This document shows, one piece after another, positions 34,915 through 48,649 of a stretch of 64,000 nucleotides of DNA (position 1 is the stretch's first letter; every line of letters begins with the position of its first letter). Under the pieces are notes generated by a model. That model was given only the letters and a program-made list of their open reading frames with translations, did not search any database and was not told the DNA's origin. The stretch comes from Allium sativum (taxonomy: Eukaryota > Streptophyta > Magnoliopsida > Asparagales > Amaryllidaceae): positions 303,853,456-303,917,455 of the forward strand of contig CM060922.1 in the NCBI GenBank assembly GCA_030737875.1. Direction: 5' to 3'. A program made the position numbers and the translations under genes.

Positions 34915-37900
34915 TGTAACAGCCCGCATTTTATGATAATTTAATAATTAAATAATGCATATGTGTGTATATATATATATGCACAAACATAAATGTATAT
35001 ATGAAGAATAAAAGATAATATGTGATTACATACATGCACTGAAAAAGAAGAAAAGATTAATGCACTAATATTAAAAGAGAAATAAAAGAAAAAGATTCAT
35101 GCAATGGGTTAAATGAAAAATTGTAACAAACATGAAAAAGAGAAGTTAGAAGAGAACAATAATTACCATTGTTCTAAGCCTTGTTAACAATAGCGTAAGT
35201 AGTTCATTTGGTTGAAGCATGTGGCTTGCATACAAATGGTACTGAATTCGATCCCCACCGGCGTCATATTTTTGTTTTAAGGGAACGACTAAAAATAACA
35301 CATGTTCTAAAGAGAAAATATGTATAAACGCACATATATGGAAAAAATACACATATAAAGAAGTAAAAAAATATATGTACATATATGATATATATATATA
35401 TATACAAGAGATATAGTTCTAGATAAGGCTGCAATCAAAGAAATATGGCAAGAATTAAACAACAGTACAACACCGTTTGAATTTTGAAATCGAAATAAAA
35501 GTTGTGTGCATATATATGCATAAAATGGTCATTAGGAGATCTGTATACATATAAGAAGATTACATGTGAATATAACAGTTAAATAAATTCCAGAAATTCA
35601 AACATTTGAAAATCAAATTTCTATGCCAAAAAACAGCTCGCGGGACCCGTAGGGGGTCGACACTGGGGTCGATACCCCCCAGATCCGGCTAGATTCATCT
35701 GTGAATCTAGACTATTTTCTTTACTGGGTTCAATGCTAACATAGCGCTGCGTATACGATAAGATCCCAAACACCTATAAATAGGCTAGTAGAGCCTAGCC
35801 TAAATCTCATATTCTCTGAGACAATGTCTCAACTTTAACATTCTTCCTCCTCCTCAAATCTCTTAAATAAATAATAGAATAATTAGTGTAGGAAAATTAT
35901 GAATCAAAATTTTGAAGAAAAGAATGAATATCAATAAGAAGGTGTTCAGAATCATATTTGAAATAAGATAATTTATTAGATCTGGTCTATTTCAATTTTC
36001 TCCTCATTCTTCCCTTTTTCTTTTAGTAAGAATTATGGATTTATGGTTGTTAGGTTCTAAATTCAGTTAGGAGGACTATGGAATACTAGATCTGGACCAG
36101 ATTTAGGATTTGGAAAGCAAATTAGGTGAGTGGATTTTAGTTATATCATTTTTGAAAATGATGTATTGTCGTTTGACATTCCCCGTTAATCTGTAATGTA
36201 AATCTGCTAGAATGATTAAAAGTGTTGAAATGCTAATATGACATGTTGAGATATTAATATTTTAAAATATTAATATGTTGGAAATTCATATGCTGAAACG
36301 ATTAATGTGATGAAATGTTCATATGCTGAAATGTAAACTTGTTAAAATATGTACAGCTATTACTGTTGTTCTAATTTCATGTTAACTTATGACATTTATG
36401 TACTTGAACCCTTAATTGTGGAAATTGGAATAATTACATGTTAAATTAGAATAATTACATGATTTGACAATCATATGATATTTTGAGATGAAATCAATTA
36501 CATGTTAGGAAGAACATGCGACATAAAATGGGCTTAATACGATGACATGTAAAATATATATATATTATAGTAAAAATTTAAAAGAATGGGCATGCCTAAA
36601 TTATATAGAAAATTTACGGTAAATAGAAAACTTTAACTGCGCTTAGGCCCAAGTTTAAATTCAACTTATGGTAGAAGTCTGCCCGGAACCGCCCAGCAAA
36701 TCCAGCATCCACAAGTTGTTAATTTAATGTGAGGAGTCTAATGCGTAAATAAAACATATAACGGTGCTAAGACACGAGGTTAAGTCAACTCGTGGAAGAA
36801 GTCCGCCCGGAACTGCCAGGCAAATCCAGCATCCACAAGTGGTATGCTTAATGTGAGAGGTCTAGTACATAAGCATATATATAAATATATGTATATAAAA
36901 GGATAGAAATTAATGGCACTAATTGTGATTAATGGAAATGAATAAGGAAATGAATGGAAGTTACAACAGTAAAAGAAGTGAATGAACGGGGAATGGTAAT
37001 AACATATTATAATTAATGACATTAATCAGAATGTTACATAATAGGCAGACTTGTCCTTGGGGCAAGTGGAGATTATAACTTAGGTTTTAATAAACTAGTA
37101 AGAAAATGAAATAACTTGTGTAATGAGATAAGTCATACTTAATTGTAAATTAAGTAATCAGTAAATGGGGAAACCTAAAACTAGTTGTTTGTAATAAGTA
37201 GAGAAAAAGGGGAAATTTGTGAAATGTAAGAAGTTGTACTTAATTGCAAATTAAGTAATATGTATACTTGAAAATCTAAAATCTACTGAAAATAATAACA
37301 TGTTAAGGCTTGTCCTAGGGACAAGTGGAAATTATAACATATGTTATAATAAACGGAAAAGAGACTTATTAGTGAACCTTAATTAAGAGAACTAAGTTAA
37401 TAAGTAAACAACGGTAAGTTATAGTGACAATGTATGATGGAATTATGATTAAATAGAAAAGAGTGAGGCAAACTTATGAAATGAAATAAGTTATATTTAA
37501 TCATAAATAAAGACTAACATGTTAAATAGAAAGCATGTGAATTGATATATACTTAATTACATATTAAGTGGAACATGTTATTATAACTTGGAAATCAAAC
37601 AAGAATATAAAGAGATTGTGGATTACAGACCTTGGATCACAATCTAGCGAATAACATGTTGAGGGCTTATTAATAGGCTTAAGTGGGTTAAGTTATATGA
37701 GTGAAATTAATAAGCATGAGTAACTTGGTAACTTGAATAAGAAGTCAATGTGAATGGGAATAACCAAGTTAAATGGAAACCTGATGACGTAAAGCAAGCG
37801 CATAAAAGAATGTTTAGACATAGGGTCTAATAACTTATTAAAATGAGGCACTTGGACCAGTCCGCACGTTTGAGGGTGAATAACCCAACGAGGTAGATCA

Positions 37901-38526
37901 TCGTGGTGTTACGAGGCATGAGGGAAGCGAAAGTTCATCTAATTATTCTGTTATCTCCGAATGACTGGAAGTGGAAGCACGCGACTTTCTGAGACGTAGA
38001 AGGTTCCCCTAGTAGTCCTCTATGGTGGTGTAGTGTTCGGGCTGTGGTCACAGAGGTTGGGTATGCGCGTAACTACCCGGTGAGAAGCTACATATATACT
38101 TTATTAGGCTAATACACTAGGGAGTAAATGGGTACGACATTTGTGTAAGCCTTAAGTGCTATTAACCCAAGTAACCTAATAAATAAGAAAGTGTGATTGA
38201 ACCGTATATGTAGGGTTATCCAAAATGTATAGTTTAAATCCAGTCACCACAACACGTGTTCCGACCCCCTCCTCATCACATACTCGCAGGTTAGACTTGT
38301 GGCAGAGACATGATAGCTTTGGATACTGGATACGCAGTATTATAATTTGGGTAAGGATATATTTTGATTATATTATATTTCATCCATTCCGCTGTGAGAT
38401 ATTTTTCGAGCTCTGATATACTTTATATTTCTTTCTATTCTGCAGGATACTAGAGCAATAAACACGAGTTTTGATGGATTAAAATTTTGAAAAAAAAACC
38501 GATCTGTCGAAATTCGGGTAGTTACA
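34915..38526 (+). repeat. 3' LTR, 3.6 kb
   Basis: Begins TGTAACAGCCC and ends GGGTAGTTACA. Lacks the hAT-like insertion and has a clean deletion at 38084/38085 relative to the 5' LTR. The aligned remainder differs at many positions, so the insertion is not recent. Confidence 0.82.
35200..35256 (+). other. tRNA-like A box/B box module in the 3' LTR
   Basis: TAGTTCATTTGG (35200-35211) and GAATTCGATCCCC (35244-35256). The B box is closer to consensus than in the 5' LTR. Confidence 0.58.
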
Positions 38527-38736
38527 GACCCGACTAGAAATAATTGAAATACATGTATTTTTAGTGTTATAATCTAATGGAACCTGAACCGATCCGACCC
38601 GACCCGAATCGAAGCTCGGGTCGGGTCCATATTTTTGAAATGTATAGTTCAGACCCGACAAAACCTGACCCGCCTAGAACCGAGACCCGCCGGGTCGGGT
38701 TCGGGTCCATCGAGTTGGGTCTAATAGCCACCCCTA

Positions 38737-39019
38737 CTTCTATTAGAAAGAGAAAACCAAATAAAATGAAAATAAATGTGAATTATCCTCTGTCTTAAGT
38801 TCATTAATCTCAACAAATGAACCTTTCATAAATAAAAAGGTTTTCTCATTAACAGAGAATACAAGAGGTCAATTAATTGCAGTTTTCTCTCTCTTATAAA
38901 CTCAAAAGTCAAAATTAATATCCTTCATTAAATGCAGTGTTTTTTTTATTAACTAGGCATGCTAGTGGATACACACAATCGAAAAACTTTGGTTTGCTTT
39001 TATTATACAACGATCACCC
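38737..39019. other. Unassigned intergenic sequence
   Basis: No supported feature. It ends at the LTR fragment that begins at 39020. Confidence 0.4.
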
Positions 39020-41335
39020 TGTAACAACCCAAATTTCGACATACCATTTTTTTTCTTCAAAAATCACAATCTATCGAAGCTCTAGTTGGCTTGTTTGGTA
39101 TCCTTTAGTAAAGGCAGAGAAAATAAATATATCAAAGCTCAAAAAACATCTCATGGTAGAATGGATAAAATATAATGTAATCAGATATATCCTTACCGAA
39201 CTAATAATACTGTTTAACCAGTATCCAAAGCTATCATATCTCTGCCATAAACCTAACCTCTGAGAATGTTTTGAGGAGGGGGTCAGAACACAAATTTCTG
39301 ATGACTGAACAAATTATATTTTCTACAAATAACACTACATATAACATTCTATCACTGATTCATATTTATTAGGTTATTTGAGTTTAACTCACAATACACT
39401 TTCTATTTTTCCGAATAAATCATACCCATATACACTCTTGTAGATTCACCTAATGAATCATATATGTGGCTATGCCCTATATCTCAAGGTACTCCCCATA
39501 AGTACCTCCTCGTACGGTCTCTACCATCACGCCATGTAAGCGTATGCAACTTTCATCCTACGTTGAACGACTTATGAAAATCTAATTCATTCCGCCATGT
39601 AACCGCACAGAGCCACGTAAGCGTACAAATCATCGTATTTGAACTCCTCGATTGAGTCAAGTCTCAACAAGGGGTCTGTCCACGATACACCATCCAGTGC
39701 GTGTACCTAGACCCTCACACCAACGTACTGTCTACTGTACCCCGTGTCCAATAACAGGGTTGCATCCAATGCACGAAACTCGATCGGGAGCTTTCCATAT
39801 CTGTAAAGGACCGCTTCATTAGGCCTACAATACAGATATCCAGAGTACGACCTGCATTTTCATGGTGGCTATGGCCCCACCCTGGCCCCTCCCTCAACTA
39901 ATGAAAGACTACATCAAGAGATAAAAGACGTGCCCCTATCAAATAATCTAGCATCCAATTTGGCATGTCCCGCAACCAACGTCTCGATAGTGAAAGATTG
40001 ATGGTCTCTAGGTTTAGCTCTAGTCTTTTCGCATCACACTGACTACTGATGACAGGTACCCAACGATTACTATCTTGTATTGGTCCTGACCCGCCTCTCC
40101 GAGGCAAATCGCTGAATAACCGAATGCCACTCGCCACAGCCTTCTGACTGCCAAACTACAATTGCAGTCAAGTTATACTCACTGGGTGGTACCGCATAGA
40201 CCAAACCTCTACGGGTACAGCCTGAGCATGTACCGCAACAAAGGACCACTACGGAGTACCCTACCACGTCCTTCGGAAGTCGCATGCTTCCCTTCAGTCC
40301 CGTAGAATAATCGTACAAAATAATCGGGCCGAATAATCAGATCGACATGCTCCTTTTATGTCTCCAAACACCACAGTGATCTACCTCGTTGGGTTTTTCA
40401 CCTTCGTACATGCGAACTGGTCCTAAGCGCATCACACTAAAGTGTCATTAGATATACATATAAATTTTAATCATGTGCTTACATTATCTTATAAAATTGC
40501 TAATTAATTTGATTATCAACATATTCACTTTTCATTAAGGTTCATTAGCTCACAACTGGTTGCTTACCTTCTTATTTTAGCCTTATGCCGCCAGAGCGGT
40601 CTTTTGCTTATTATTTATTATATTTTTATACTTAATACTTTCAATTATAAGTTTCCTAATAATAATCCTACTTTATTCTTTCTCAGTTATTTGTTACCTC
40701 ATGTTATATTGTTACCACAACTGTTATTATGGGTTTGCCTATTAACTTAGTTCCCTTAACTAAGGTTTATTAATAAGTTCCTTTTTAATTATTAATTATA
40801 ACCTATGTTATAATTCCACTTATCCCTTGGACAAGCCTGTATATTATATTATATTCTCATCTAATATAATTTATTATAATCATAGATTTTCTATTAATTA
40901 ACATAACCCTTATAGTTATGACATTAATCTACTTACCGTCTTTGTAAGTTTAAACAATAAACCTTTTATATCTCCTTTTCTTTGTATAACCTATTTTAGT
41001 TATGTTATCCTTTCTTTCTCACCTTTCCAATTTATTCTTTTTAAGCAGTCAGGTCTATTCCAAATTGATTGGTTACCAAAACTGTAATAAAATACATTTT
41101 CACATCTTTAGGTAATTACTGTAATACAAATTCATGATTGCAAAACATTTCTTTTTCTATAATTTTCTATACTATTTCCATTTAAACCTGAAAAGGGATT
41201 TCATACAAATAATATGTAAACTCACAAATCTTCCATTTAGTACAATATTGACACAATATGTTCTTTTAGCTTCAATCACTAATTTTTCCTCTTTTTGTTC
41301 ATAATTTCGATTTATTCGTGCATAACCCTACTAAC
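39020..41335 (-). mobile_element. Truncated LTR of the 27-38 kb family
   Basis: On the plus strand it starts TGTAACAACCC and runs as the diverged complement of 27322-32658. For example, 39230-39290 is the complement of the LTR block at 32380-32465, ending in AGCTATCATATCTCTGCC. Homology stops at about 41335 where unrelated En/Spm-like sequence begins, so the minus-strand 5' part of the LTR, including the tRNA-like module, is missing. Confidence 0.72.
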
Positions 41336-41888
41336 ATTACTATAACACGACATGTAAGTATCATTTAGTTTGGTATTTACTATTTGGTATTTGTTGTTTG
41401 ACATGAAAGTGTGTTGTTTAATTTGGTATTTACTGTTTCCTTTTGTTTTTCTATACAACAAACATTTAGTTGGTTGGCAGTGTTTTTAGTGGTTGTTTAC
41501 ATTGTTAGCATAATTTTACGTTGCATTAACATATTAATGACCAATAGCAATATGGATACATATCCAGGTAAATGACTAAATAAACGTAATTATCAACATT
41601 AAACTTTTCTAACTAAATCGTATCATTTTTTCTTTCAATTACTTTGTGGAGGTGTTACTTATATATAACAGTGGAGAACACACTTGCATTTGTTTAGAAT
41701 ATAATGTCTGTTTAGAATATAATGCACGTTTATATTATGATTGTTTAGAATATAATGTCTGTTAATGTACAGAATATTATGACTATTTAGAATATTATGT
41801 ACATAATACTATTGACAGATATGCTTATGTGCCAATTTCTAAATATTTCATTTTATAATAGGACTGTTTCTAAATATTTCGTGCATGA

Positions 41889-42881
41889 TTGACAGATATG
41901 GTTGGCGCTACACATGGACATTCGTATGCTTCCCAGGAACATGAGCAAGGAAAAGTGAGAGGACGGGGACGTCCTCCTTATTCAGTCTACTCTACACCTA
42001 GTCAAACAATTAAACCGTATCCTCAAAATAAATTCAAAAAAGATCAGTCGACATCACTGCATCATCGCTGCACTACACGGCTTTCATCACAACGAACTTC
42101 TTCGCAACCTCTCTCCCCGCTGCATAGTCAATGACCTACTCCGCAGTCTTCATCACAGCCGTCTCTGCAGTCTAATCCTTCGCATGGTGCTCCTCCACAA
42201 ACAGATCAGCAATCTACTTCTTTGCATCCTTCTCCACAGCCTAATCCCTTGTATGGTGCTTCTCCATGGCTTAATCGGCAATCGACTACTCCGCAGTCTT
42301 CATCACAGCCTTCTTCGCAGCATAATCCTCTATATGGTGCTCCACAGCTTAATCGGAAATCTACTACTCCGCAATCTTCATCGCAGCCTTTTCCGCAGCT
42401 TAATCAGAAATCTACTTCTCCGCAGCATGGTGCTTCTCCGCAATCCAGTCCTCTATCACTAACTCTCAATTTTGTTGATCGGAATATCTGTCTAGGTCCG
42501 TCCAACTCTGGTGCTCAACATAACTCTCAATCCAGTCCTCAACCACAAAACAATATGAATAAGCATAGCCGTCCAAGTCCGTTGACTACACAAGATGGCG
42601 CAACAATCCCTACAACAAAGTAGATTAATACAGTAGGTCGTATCGAACTTCGACTTGTAGAAACAAAAGATAAGTGTTTTGCAGTGATATGTATTTTATT
42701 TTTGTTTGACTTGCATTATGATAACATGGAATATATTCTATACAGCAATCTTTCAATGCATCCTTCCAGTGAACTTGCGAGGAGGATGACTACATCTTTT
42801 CATAAGCGTTTGGCTGATTTTTGGCCCACTTTTGGAAAGATACCATCAAACTACAAGGATCTTCTTTTTGAAGATTTTTTG
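41889..42881 (+). pseudogene. En/Spm-like Transposase_24 gene fragment
   Basis: Exon-like open stretch 41889-42623 in one frame with a single in-frame TGA at 42132-42134. It encodes GRGRPP near its start, then Ser/Pro/Gln-rich repeats of about 26 residues containing NPLYGA and STTPQSSSQP. After a probable intron ending TATACAG, a second exon (42746-42881) encodes SSELARRMTTSFHKRLADFW and then GKIPSNYKDLLFEDFL, before a GTAAGT donor. That block resembles the Transposase_24 (Ptta/En/Spm) family of CACTA-derived plant genes. The remainder of the domain is missing or unrecognisable before 43740. No CACTA termini were found. Confidence 0.5.
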
Positions 42882-44049
42882 GTAAGTTTTGACATCTCTT
42901 CGATACAACAAGTTTGTTTTATGTCTCTTTTATCTTGTTCTGACCACATAAAACAGTTTATATTGTTAATACAGTTTATATATATAATAAAAAAATCTCT
43001 TATATTTTTGCAGTAGTGGTTATGATGTTGGGTCCATCTGAAGTTGCATTTTCTTTTCAGCTCTTACCTTCACTTAAAACATTGGTTGTTTTATGGATAT
43101 TTATGCAATTAAATTCTCTGTTTAAGCTTTTATGTTCTGGGTGAAGGTCCACAACTATAATGGATTGTTCATGTAGGTAGTTATCATTCTTAGATTAAAA
43201 TTGTGAAATATTGGTATTTGTTAAGACAAAATATCATTGTTTATGTATTAGCTTTTGGTTTTTACACAATTCATTTTGTTATCACTGGTAGTTTATGAAT
43301 ACTCTAGCTATGTGCACCAACTAATATCTTTAGCATGTACTGATATATAGACATGTGATTGTGTTAAGGTAACAAAGAAAGTTTAAAATAATGGTAATTG
43401 AAATTGACCCGACAATCATCTTTTATGGACCCCCGATAACTATTTGTAAATTTTTGTTATTGCATTCTATTGTATCAAGTAAAATGAAAAGTGTTTTGAG
43501 ACATCTTTTGTTTAAGAAATTTTAACACTGAGTGATACATAAATGTGAACGCAAATTATGCTTACGTTTTAATTTTACTATTTAACTTCGACACTATGAT
43601 TCGTGAGCAGTTTTAGTTCACTTTAAGATAATGGTTTCTAAAATTAAAAGCATTATTTTTCATCTATAAGCGCTTACAAAATGGAACTACAATTTCCTGC
43701 CTTCCAAATTTTGTTACAATTTTCTCAGGTATTTACAGAAGATAGAAATGTTATTAATATAGTTGATAATTTGGATTTAATCGATACATTAAATTTTAAA
43801 ATGAAGAAAGATGTTGGTAAGACCACTTAAACACTTATAACGATGAATCAAAATTTTGAAAACCACAAAAATATGCCGACGAATCATATAATAGTATAAT
43901 TTTCAACTACGACAAGCTTCAAATATGGAAAATTCCATTAGAATTGTAAGGCTTTCTGGTTCTTGCTTAAAGTCAAAAATAGGTGAAGTAGTTAAAAACA
44001 AGAAATATTAGATAACTTACAAATATGTGCATGTTTGACATTTTAATAA

Positions 44050-47000
44050 ATTATATACATGTAGCTACGCCCCTAGTCTTAAGGTATTCCTCATAGTACC
44101 CTCCTCGTACAGTCTCCATCATCACGCCACTTAAGCGTATGAAATGTTCATTCTACACCGAACGACGTACAAAAATCTAATTCATTACGTAACGTAATCG
44201 CACAGAGCCGCATAACCGTATAGATCGTCGTATCTGAACTCCTCGATTGTATCAAGTCTCAACACGGAGTAATGCCATACACCACCCAGTGCGTGTACCT
44301 AGACCCTCACACGAACGTATTGTCTATTATACCCCGAGTCCAGTAATAGGGCTGAATCCAACGCATGAAACTCGATCGGAATTTTTCATATTTGTAAGAG
44401 CTGCTTCATTAGGCCTACAATACAGATATCCAGAGTATGGCCTGCACTTTCATGGTAGCTACCGCCCGACCCTGGTCCTTCCCTCAACTAACGAATAACT
44501 ACATTAAGAGTTAAGTGACGTGCCCTATCAAGCAATCTAACATCCAATTTGGCGTGTCCACAACCAAAGTCACGATAGTAAAAGTTCGATGGTCTCTAGG
44601 ATTAGCTTTAGTATTTTCGCATCACGCTGACTGTCAATGGCAGGTAACCGACGTGTACTATCCTGTATTGGTCCTGACCCGCCTCTTCGAGGAAAATCAC
44701 CGAATCACCTAGCGATATCCACCACAGCCCTCTGACTGTCAAACTATACTTGCAGTAAGGATATACTCACCGGATGGTATCGCGCAGACCAAACCTCTGC
44801 TGATACAACTTGTGTGTGTACCGCAACAGAGAACCACCATAGCGTACCCTACCACATCCCTCAGAAGTTGCGTGCTTCCCTCCAGCCCCGCAGAATAATT
44901 AGATGGACGTGCTCCTCTCGTGTCTCCAGACACCACGATGATCTACCCCGTAGGGTTCTTCACTTTCGTACGTGCAGACTGATCCTATGCGCATCACACT
45001 AATATGTTATTAGATCTACGTCTAATCTTGTAATCACGCGCTTGGTTTATCTTATCAAATTGCTAATTAACTTGATTATCCACGTATTCACTTTTCATCA
45101 CGGTTCATTAGCTCACAATTGGCTGCTTACTTTCTTATTTTAGCCCTATGCCGCCGGAGCAGTCTTCCGCTTATTATTTATTACATTTATTAGACCTAAT
45201 AGTTTCAATTATAAGTCTTCCAATAATAAGCTTACTTTATTCTTTCTCATTTATCTATAATGTCATGTTATATCGTTACCACAACTATTATCGTGGGTTT
45301 GCCTATTAACTTAGTTCCCTTAACTAAGGTAATAAGTTCTCTTTTCATTATTAATTATGACCTATGTTATAGTTCCACGTATCCCTAGGATAAGCGTATC
45401 TTTTATATTCTCATCCAATATAATTTATCATAATCACATGTTTCCTATTAATTAACATAACCTTTATAGTTATGACATTAATCTACTTACCAACTTTGTA
45501 AGTATAAACAATAAACCTTTTATATCTCTTTTTCTTTGTATAACTTCTTTCAGTTATATTATCGTTTCTTTCTCACCTTTCCAATTTATTCATTTTAGGA
45601 AGTTATGTCTATTCCAAATTGATTGGTTACCAAAAGTGTAATAAAATTCATTTTCACATTTTAGGTAATTACTGTAATAATAATTCATGAATGCAAAATG
45701 TTTCTTTTTCTACAATTTTCTGTACTATTTCCATTTAAATTTGAAAAGGGATTCATTACAAATAATATGTAAACTCGCAAATCTTCCATTTATTACGATA
45801 TTGACACAGTATGTTCTTTTTGCCTTAATAACTAAAATTTCCCCTTTTTACAGATAATTTCAATTTATTCGCGCCCAATTCAATAAACTTGCGCCTAACC
45901 ACAATTCAATAAATTTGCGCATAACTAGATTTAACATAAACTATATTTTCTGATGCAGAAGAAAGGAAAAGAAGAAGAATATATATAAATTTTTACAGTA
46001 ATCAAATGATATAAAAATACTGTATTTGAAAAATATAAATTAATACACTTACGTAGAATACAAAAGCATCCTAGATCTGATCTCTTTTCCTGTAATACAT
46101 ACCTCTTACTTTCATTTCTTCTGAATTGAAGGTAATCTTTACGTTTGCACAATGTCATAGAATTCAGGCCTTGGGAAACATCGGATTGGAATCTCTGTCC
46201 TAAAATATTCTAATCTAAACTTTGATTCAGAGGCTATAACCGAAATTTAGTAATTTTTGAAGAGTTTGAAAAATAGAAAAATGGTAGATACTCCTCCAAG
46301 GAAGACATAAGAATGAAATTCTATAGTGGCTCCGGTGTCTATTTATAGAGATTCCTATTGATGTGGTCCATTGGATAGAAACCTAATTAATCATAACCGT
46401 TGAATGGAAAAAAGATACGTATTTATTTCGGCTCAATTAGGAAGAAAACTATATAACATTTATAGAAATTTATTTTGTACTAATTTCCTCTCATTCCAAA
46501 AAAATCTCTTGCTATATTTCCTTGTAGTTAACTTCATTATTGTTTATTAATTTATGTTATTCTGATCGATAGTAAATTAATATGTTTTATCAATGATCCC
46601 TTTATAGGAATAAACTCATGATTCGACGTATACACCAATATATGTATAGATACTAATAAATTCCATCTTATTTATAAACACGTGTTCCCTTTTTATATTT
46701 TAGTCACTGCTTAGCCTATTAGATTTCCGTACGTGCATAATTAAAATTATTTATTGTGTGCTTACAATTGTTGATTGATTATTAATCAGTCAGTAAATCT
46801 AATATATATTTTCCGTTTTGCTAACTTGTGCATAATCTTTACATCTCTCATCATTAATCCTTAGACAAATCAACTGTATCATTTTAATGTTAATTGTTTT
46901 TCAATTAATATACCTCATGTTTGCATTTAAACATTTACTTCCATATATATCCTTTCAAATTAATGCTCGTATAACTTTACATTTACTTAAATCTAGTTTA

Positions 47001-47419
47001 TATCTTTGTAACGTTAAATTAAAAATAATGTACATTAATACATATTTTTCTCTTAGAATCTTCATTTCCTTTATCCGTCCCTCTAAAATTAAAAATATGA
47101 TGCTAGCTGGGCTCGAACTCACACCACTCACATGTGAGAGGCAAACCTCTACCAATTGGACTATGCAAGCTTTTATTTACAAGTCTAAAAATATTGGTAG
47201 TCATTGTTCTTCTAAATGTTCTACTTATATCTTCTTTCCACGTTTGTTGTAATACTTCATTTAAAGATAAAATTTTCATTTTAAATCCGTTCTCAGCAAA
47301 TTATAGGTCTAAATTAATCAAAAAATTGCCACGGACGCAATGACACTAATTCCGTGACCAAATTCTGAAAAAATTTCAAAATTTTATTTTATTATTTAAT
47401 TGAAATGCAAGGTGTTACA
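44050..47419 (-). mobile_element. LTR, duplication copy 1
   Basis: The plus-strand right end GCAAGGTGTTACA is the LTR start on the minus strand (TGTAACACCTTGC). The left side lacks the LTR 3' terminus and joins unrelated AT-rich DNA near 44050. Carries the tRNA-like module at 47109-47163. No internal retrotransposon region is attached. Confidence 0.7.
47109..47163 (-). other. tRNA-like A box/B box module, copy 3
   Basis: Reverse strand: TAGTCCAATTGGTAGAGG (A box) and GAGTTCGAGCCC (B box), then GCTAGCATCATATTTTT. The last is homologous to GGCGTCATATTTTT after the modules at 28 and 35 kb, which shows this is the same LTR component. Confidence 0.62.
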
Positions 47420-48649
47420 ACCTACCAATTGAAACAAATATCAAAGAAGATGGAGGAACATAGCCTAGACAAGAAGAGAGAATCATACGTAAGTATTAAT
47501 GCCTTTTGATTGATTTGATACTCAGAGAAATGGTTCAGAATTCAATCTAAGTAGTGGATTTTTTTGATCTAGAAAGATTTGAATTTAGATCTCGCCACCT
47601 GTACTACACTTTCAATTTCTACAAACTCCACGATAAATATGCACTTCTAATTAAAGGCCATGCGCCTACCTTGGAAACTCATTAGTGATCTAGAGAGCTT
47701 AAGTGTAGCGATCCGAAATCCTCCGATTTCCGAAGGGATGGAAAAGTGCGGATTGATTATTCTTGAACAATACGTTTCCCGGTCCTATCAGACCTATCTC
47801 TGAGCCTTTTAATTGGCTTGATATACGAGGCGCCTCATAATCCATCATCCACATAAGTAAACATGTTTAGGCTCCATACCATGACACCACTTCTGGCTAG
47901 AAAGAAGCACATGCACTCCTTGCAATCACTATCCCGTTTTTGACTCATACCAGGGTGTGAGGCTCGCAAATTAATGCTATACTCAAAGCTATGCTACTTA
48001 AATTCGTGCTTTGATCATCATCCACAAGCCCCTGCTTTTCAACAAAAGACTTAATCATTTTCATCTTAACATGCTACATTGTCAATTTATGGCATACAAC
48101 TGATTTCTATCAATATATAACCTCTAAGCTCATACGTCTCAGAGAAGGTTGTTAAGCAAGAGAATAAATTCTCTGCCACCAAACAGATACATGTTTAATA
48201 GAAATCAATCAATACATAATGAAATACAATGTCAGACGTAATCCACTTACAAGTTCGTTCTGGGTCTGAACGAAACTGGAGGCACCTTATTCCTCATCCC
48301 ATATGTCCAATGTAGGAGATAGAAATGTTATTAATATAGTTAACTGATTTTGATAATTTGGATTTAATCGATACATTAAATTTTAAAATATAGAAAGATG
48401 TTCATAAGACCACTTAAACACTTTTAATGATGAATCAAAAGTTTGAAAACCACGAAAATATGCCTACGAATCATATAATAGTTTAATTTTCAACTACGAC
48501 AAGCTTCAAATATGGCAAATTCCATCAGAATTGTAAGGCTTTTTGGTTCTTGCTTAAAGTCAAAAATAGGTGAAGTAGTTAAAAACAAGAAATATTAGAT
48601 ATAACTTATAAATATGTGCATGTTTGACATTTTAATAAATTATATATAT

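Larger units (their letters stand above)
27322..38526 (+). mobile_element. Large non-coding Ty3/gypsy-type LTR retrotransposon
   Basis: TSD GACCC (27317-27321 and 38527-38531). LTRs are at 27322-32658 and 34915-38526, PBS at 32661-32672 and a purine-rich PPT just before 34915. The 2.26 kb internal region has no gag or pol, so it must depend on another element. TGTAACA termini, the initiator-Met PBS and the pre-LTR sequence (CGAAATTTTC...GGGTGGAAGAA) are those of Tekay/Del-like chromoviruses. Long LTRs around a non-coding core fit the LARD description. Confidence 0.88.
27173..38736. mobile_element. hAT-like MITE split by a large LTR retrotransposon
   Basis: The outer parts 27173-27321 and 38527-38736 carry GACCCG-rich sequence. 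Ends TAAAGCTGGCAATTAGA and, as complement, TAGGGGTGGCTATTAGA are inverted and related. The LTR element inserted at GACCC. I could not identify a matching outer TSD, so the limits and superfamily are tentative. Confidence 0.55.
43740..48316. repeat. Direct tandem duplication, copy 1
   Basis: Starts AGATAGAAATGTTATTAAT and ends at ...CCAATGTAGG, where copy 2 begins with the same words. Contains an LTR of the 27-38 kb family (minus strand, about 44050-47419) and the start of a second LTR-like sequence (TGTAGCGATCC at 47704). The unit length is 4577 bp. Confidence 0.85.

Noticed and set aside
38577..38798. Frame encoding repeated RPDP motifs
   Set aside because: Arises from the GACCCG-rich inverted sub-termini of the split hAT-like MITE, which reads similarly on either strand.
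46887..47252. 121-codon open frame, repeated at 51692-52057
   Set aside because: It is within LTR DNA and its conservation is due to the tandem duplication. It overlaps the tRNA-like module on the other strand and shows no protein motif.
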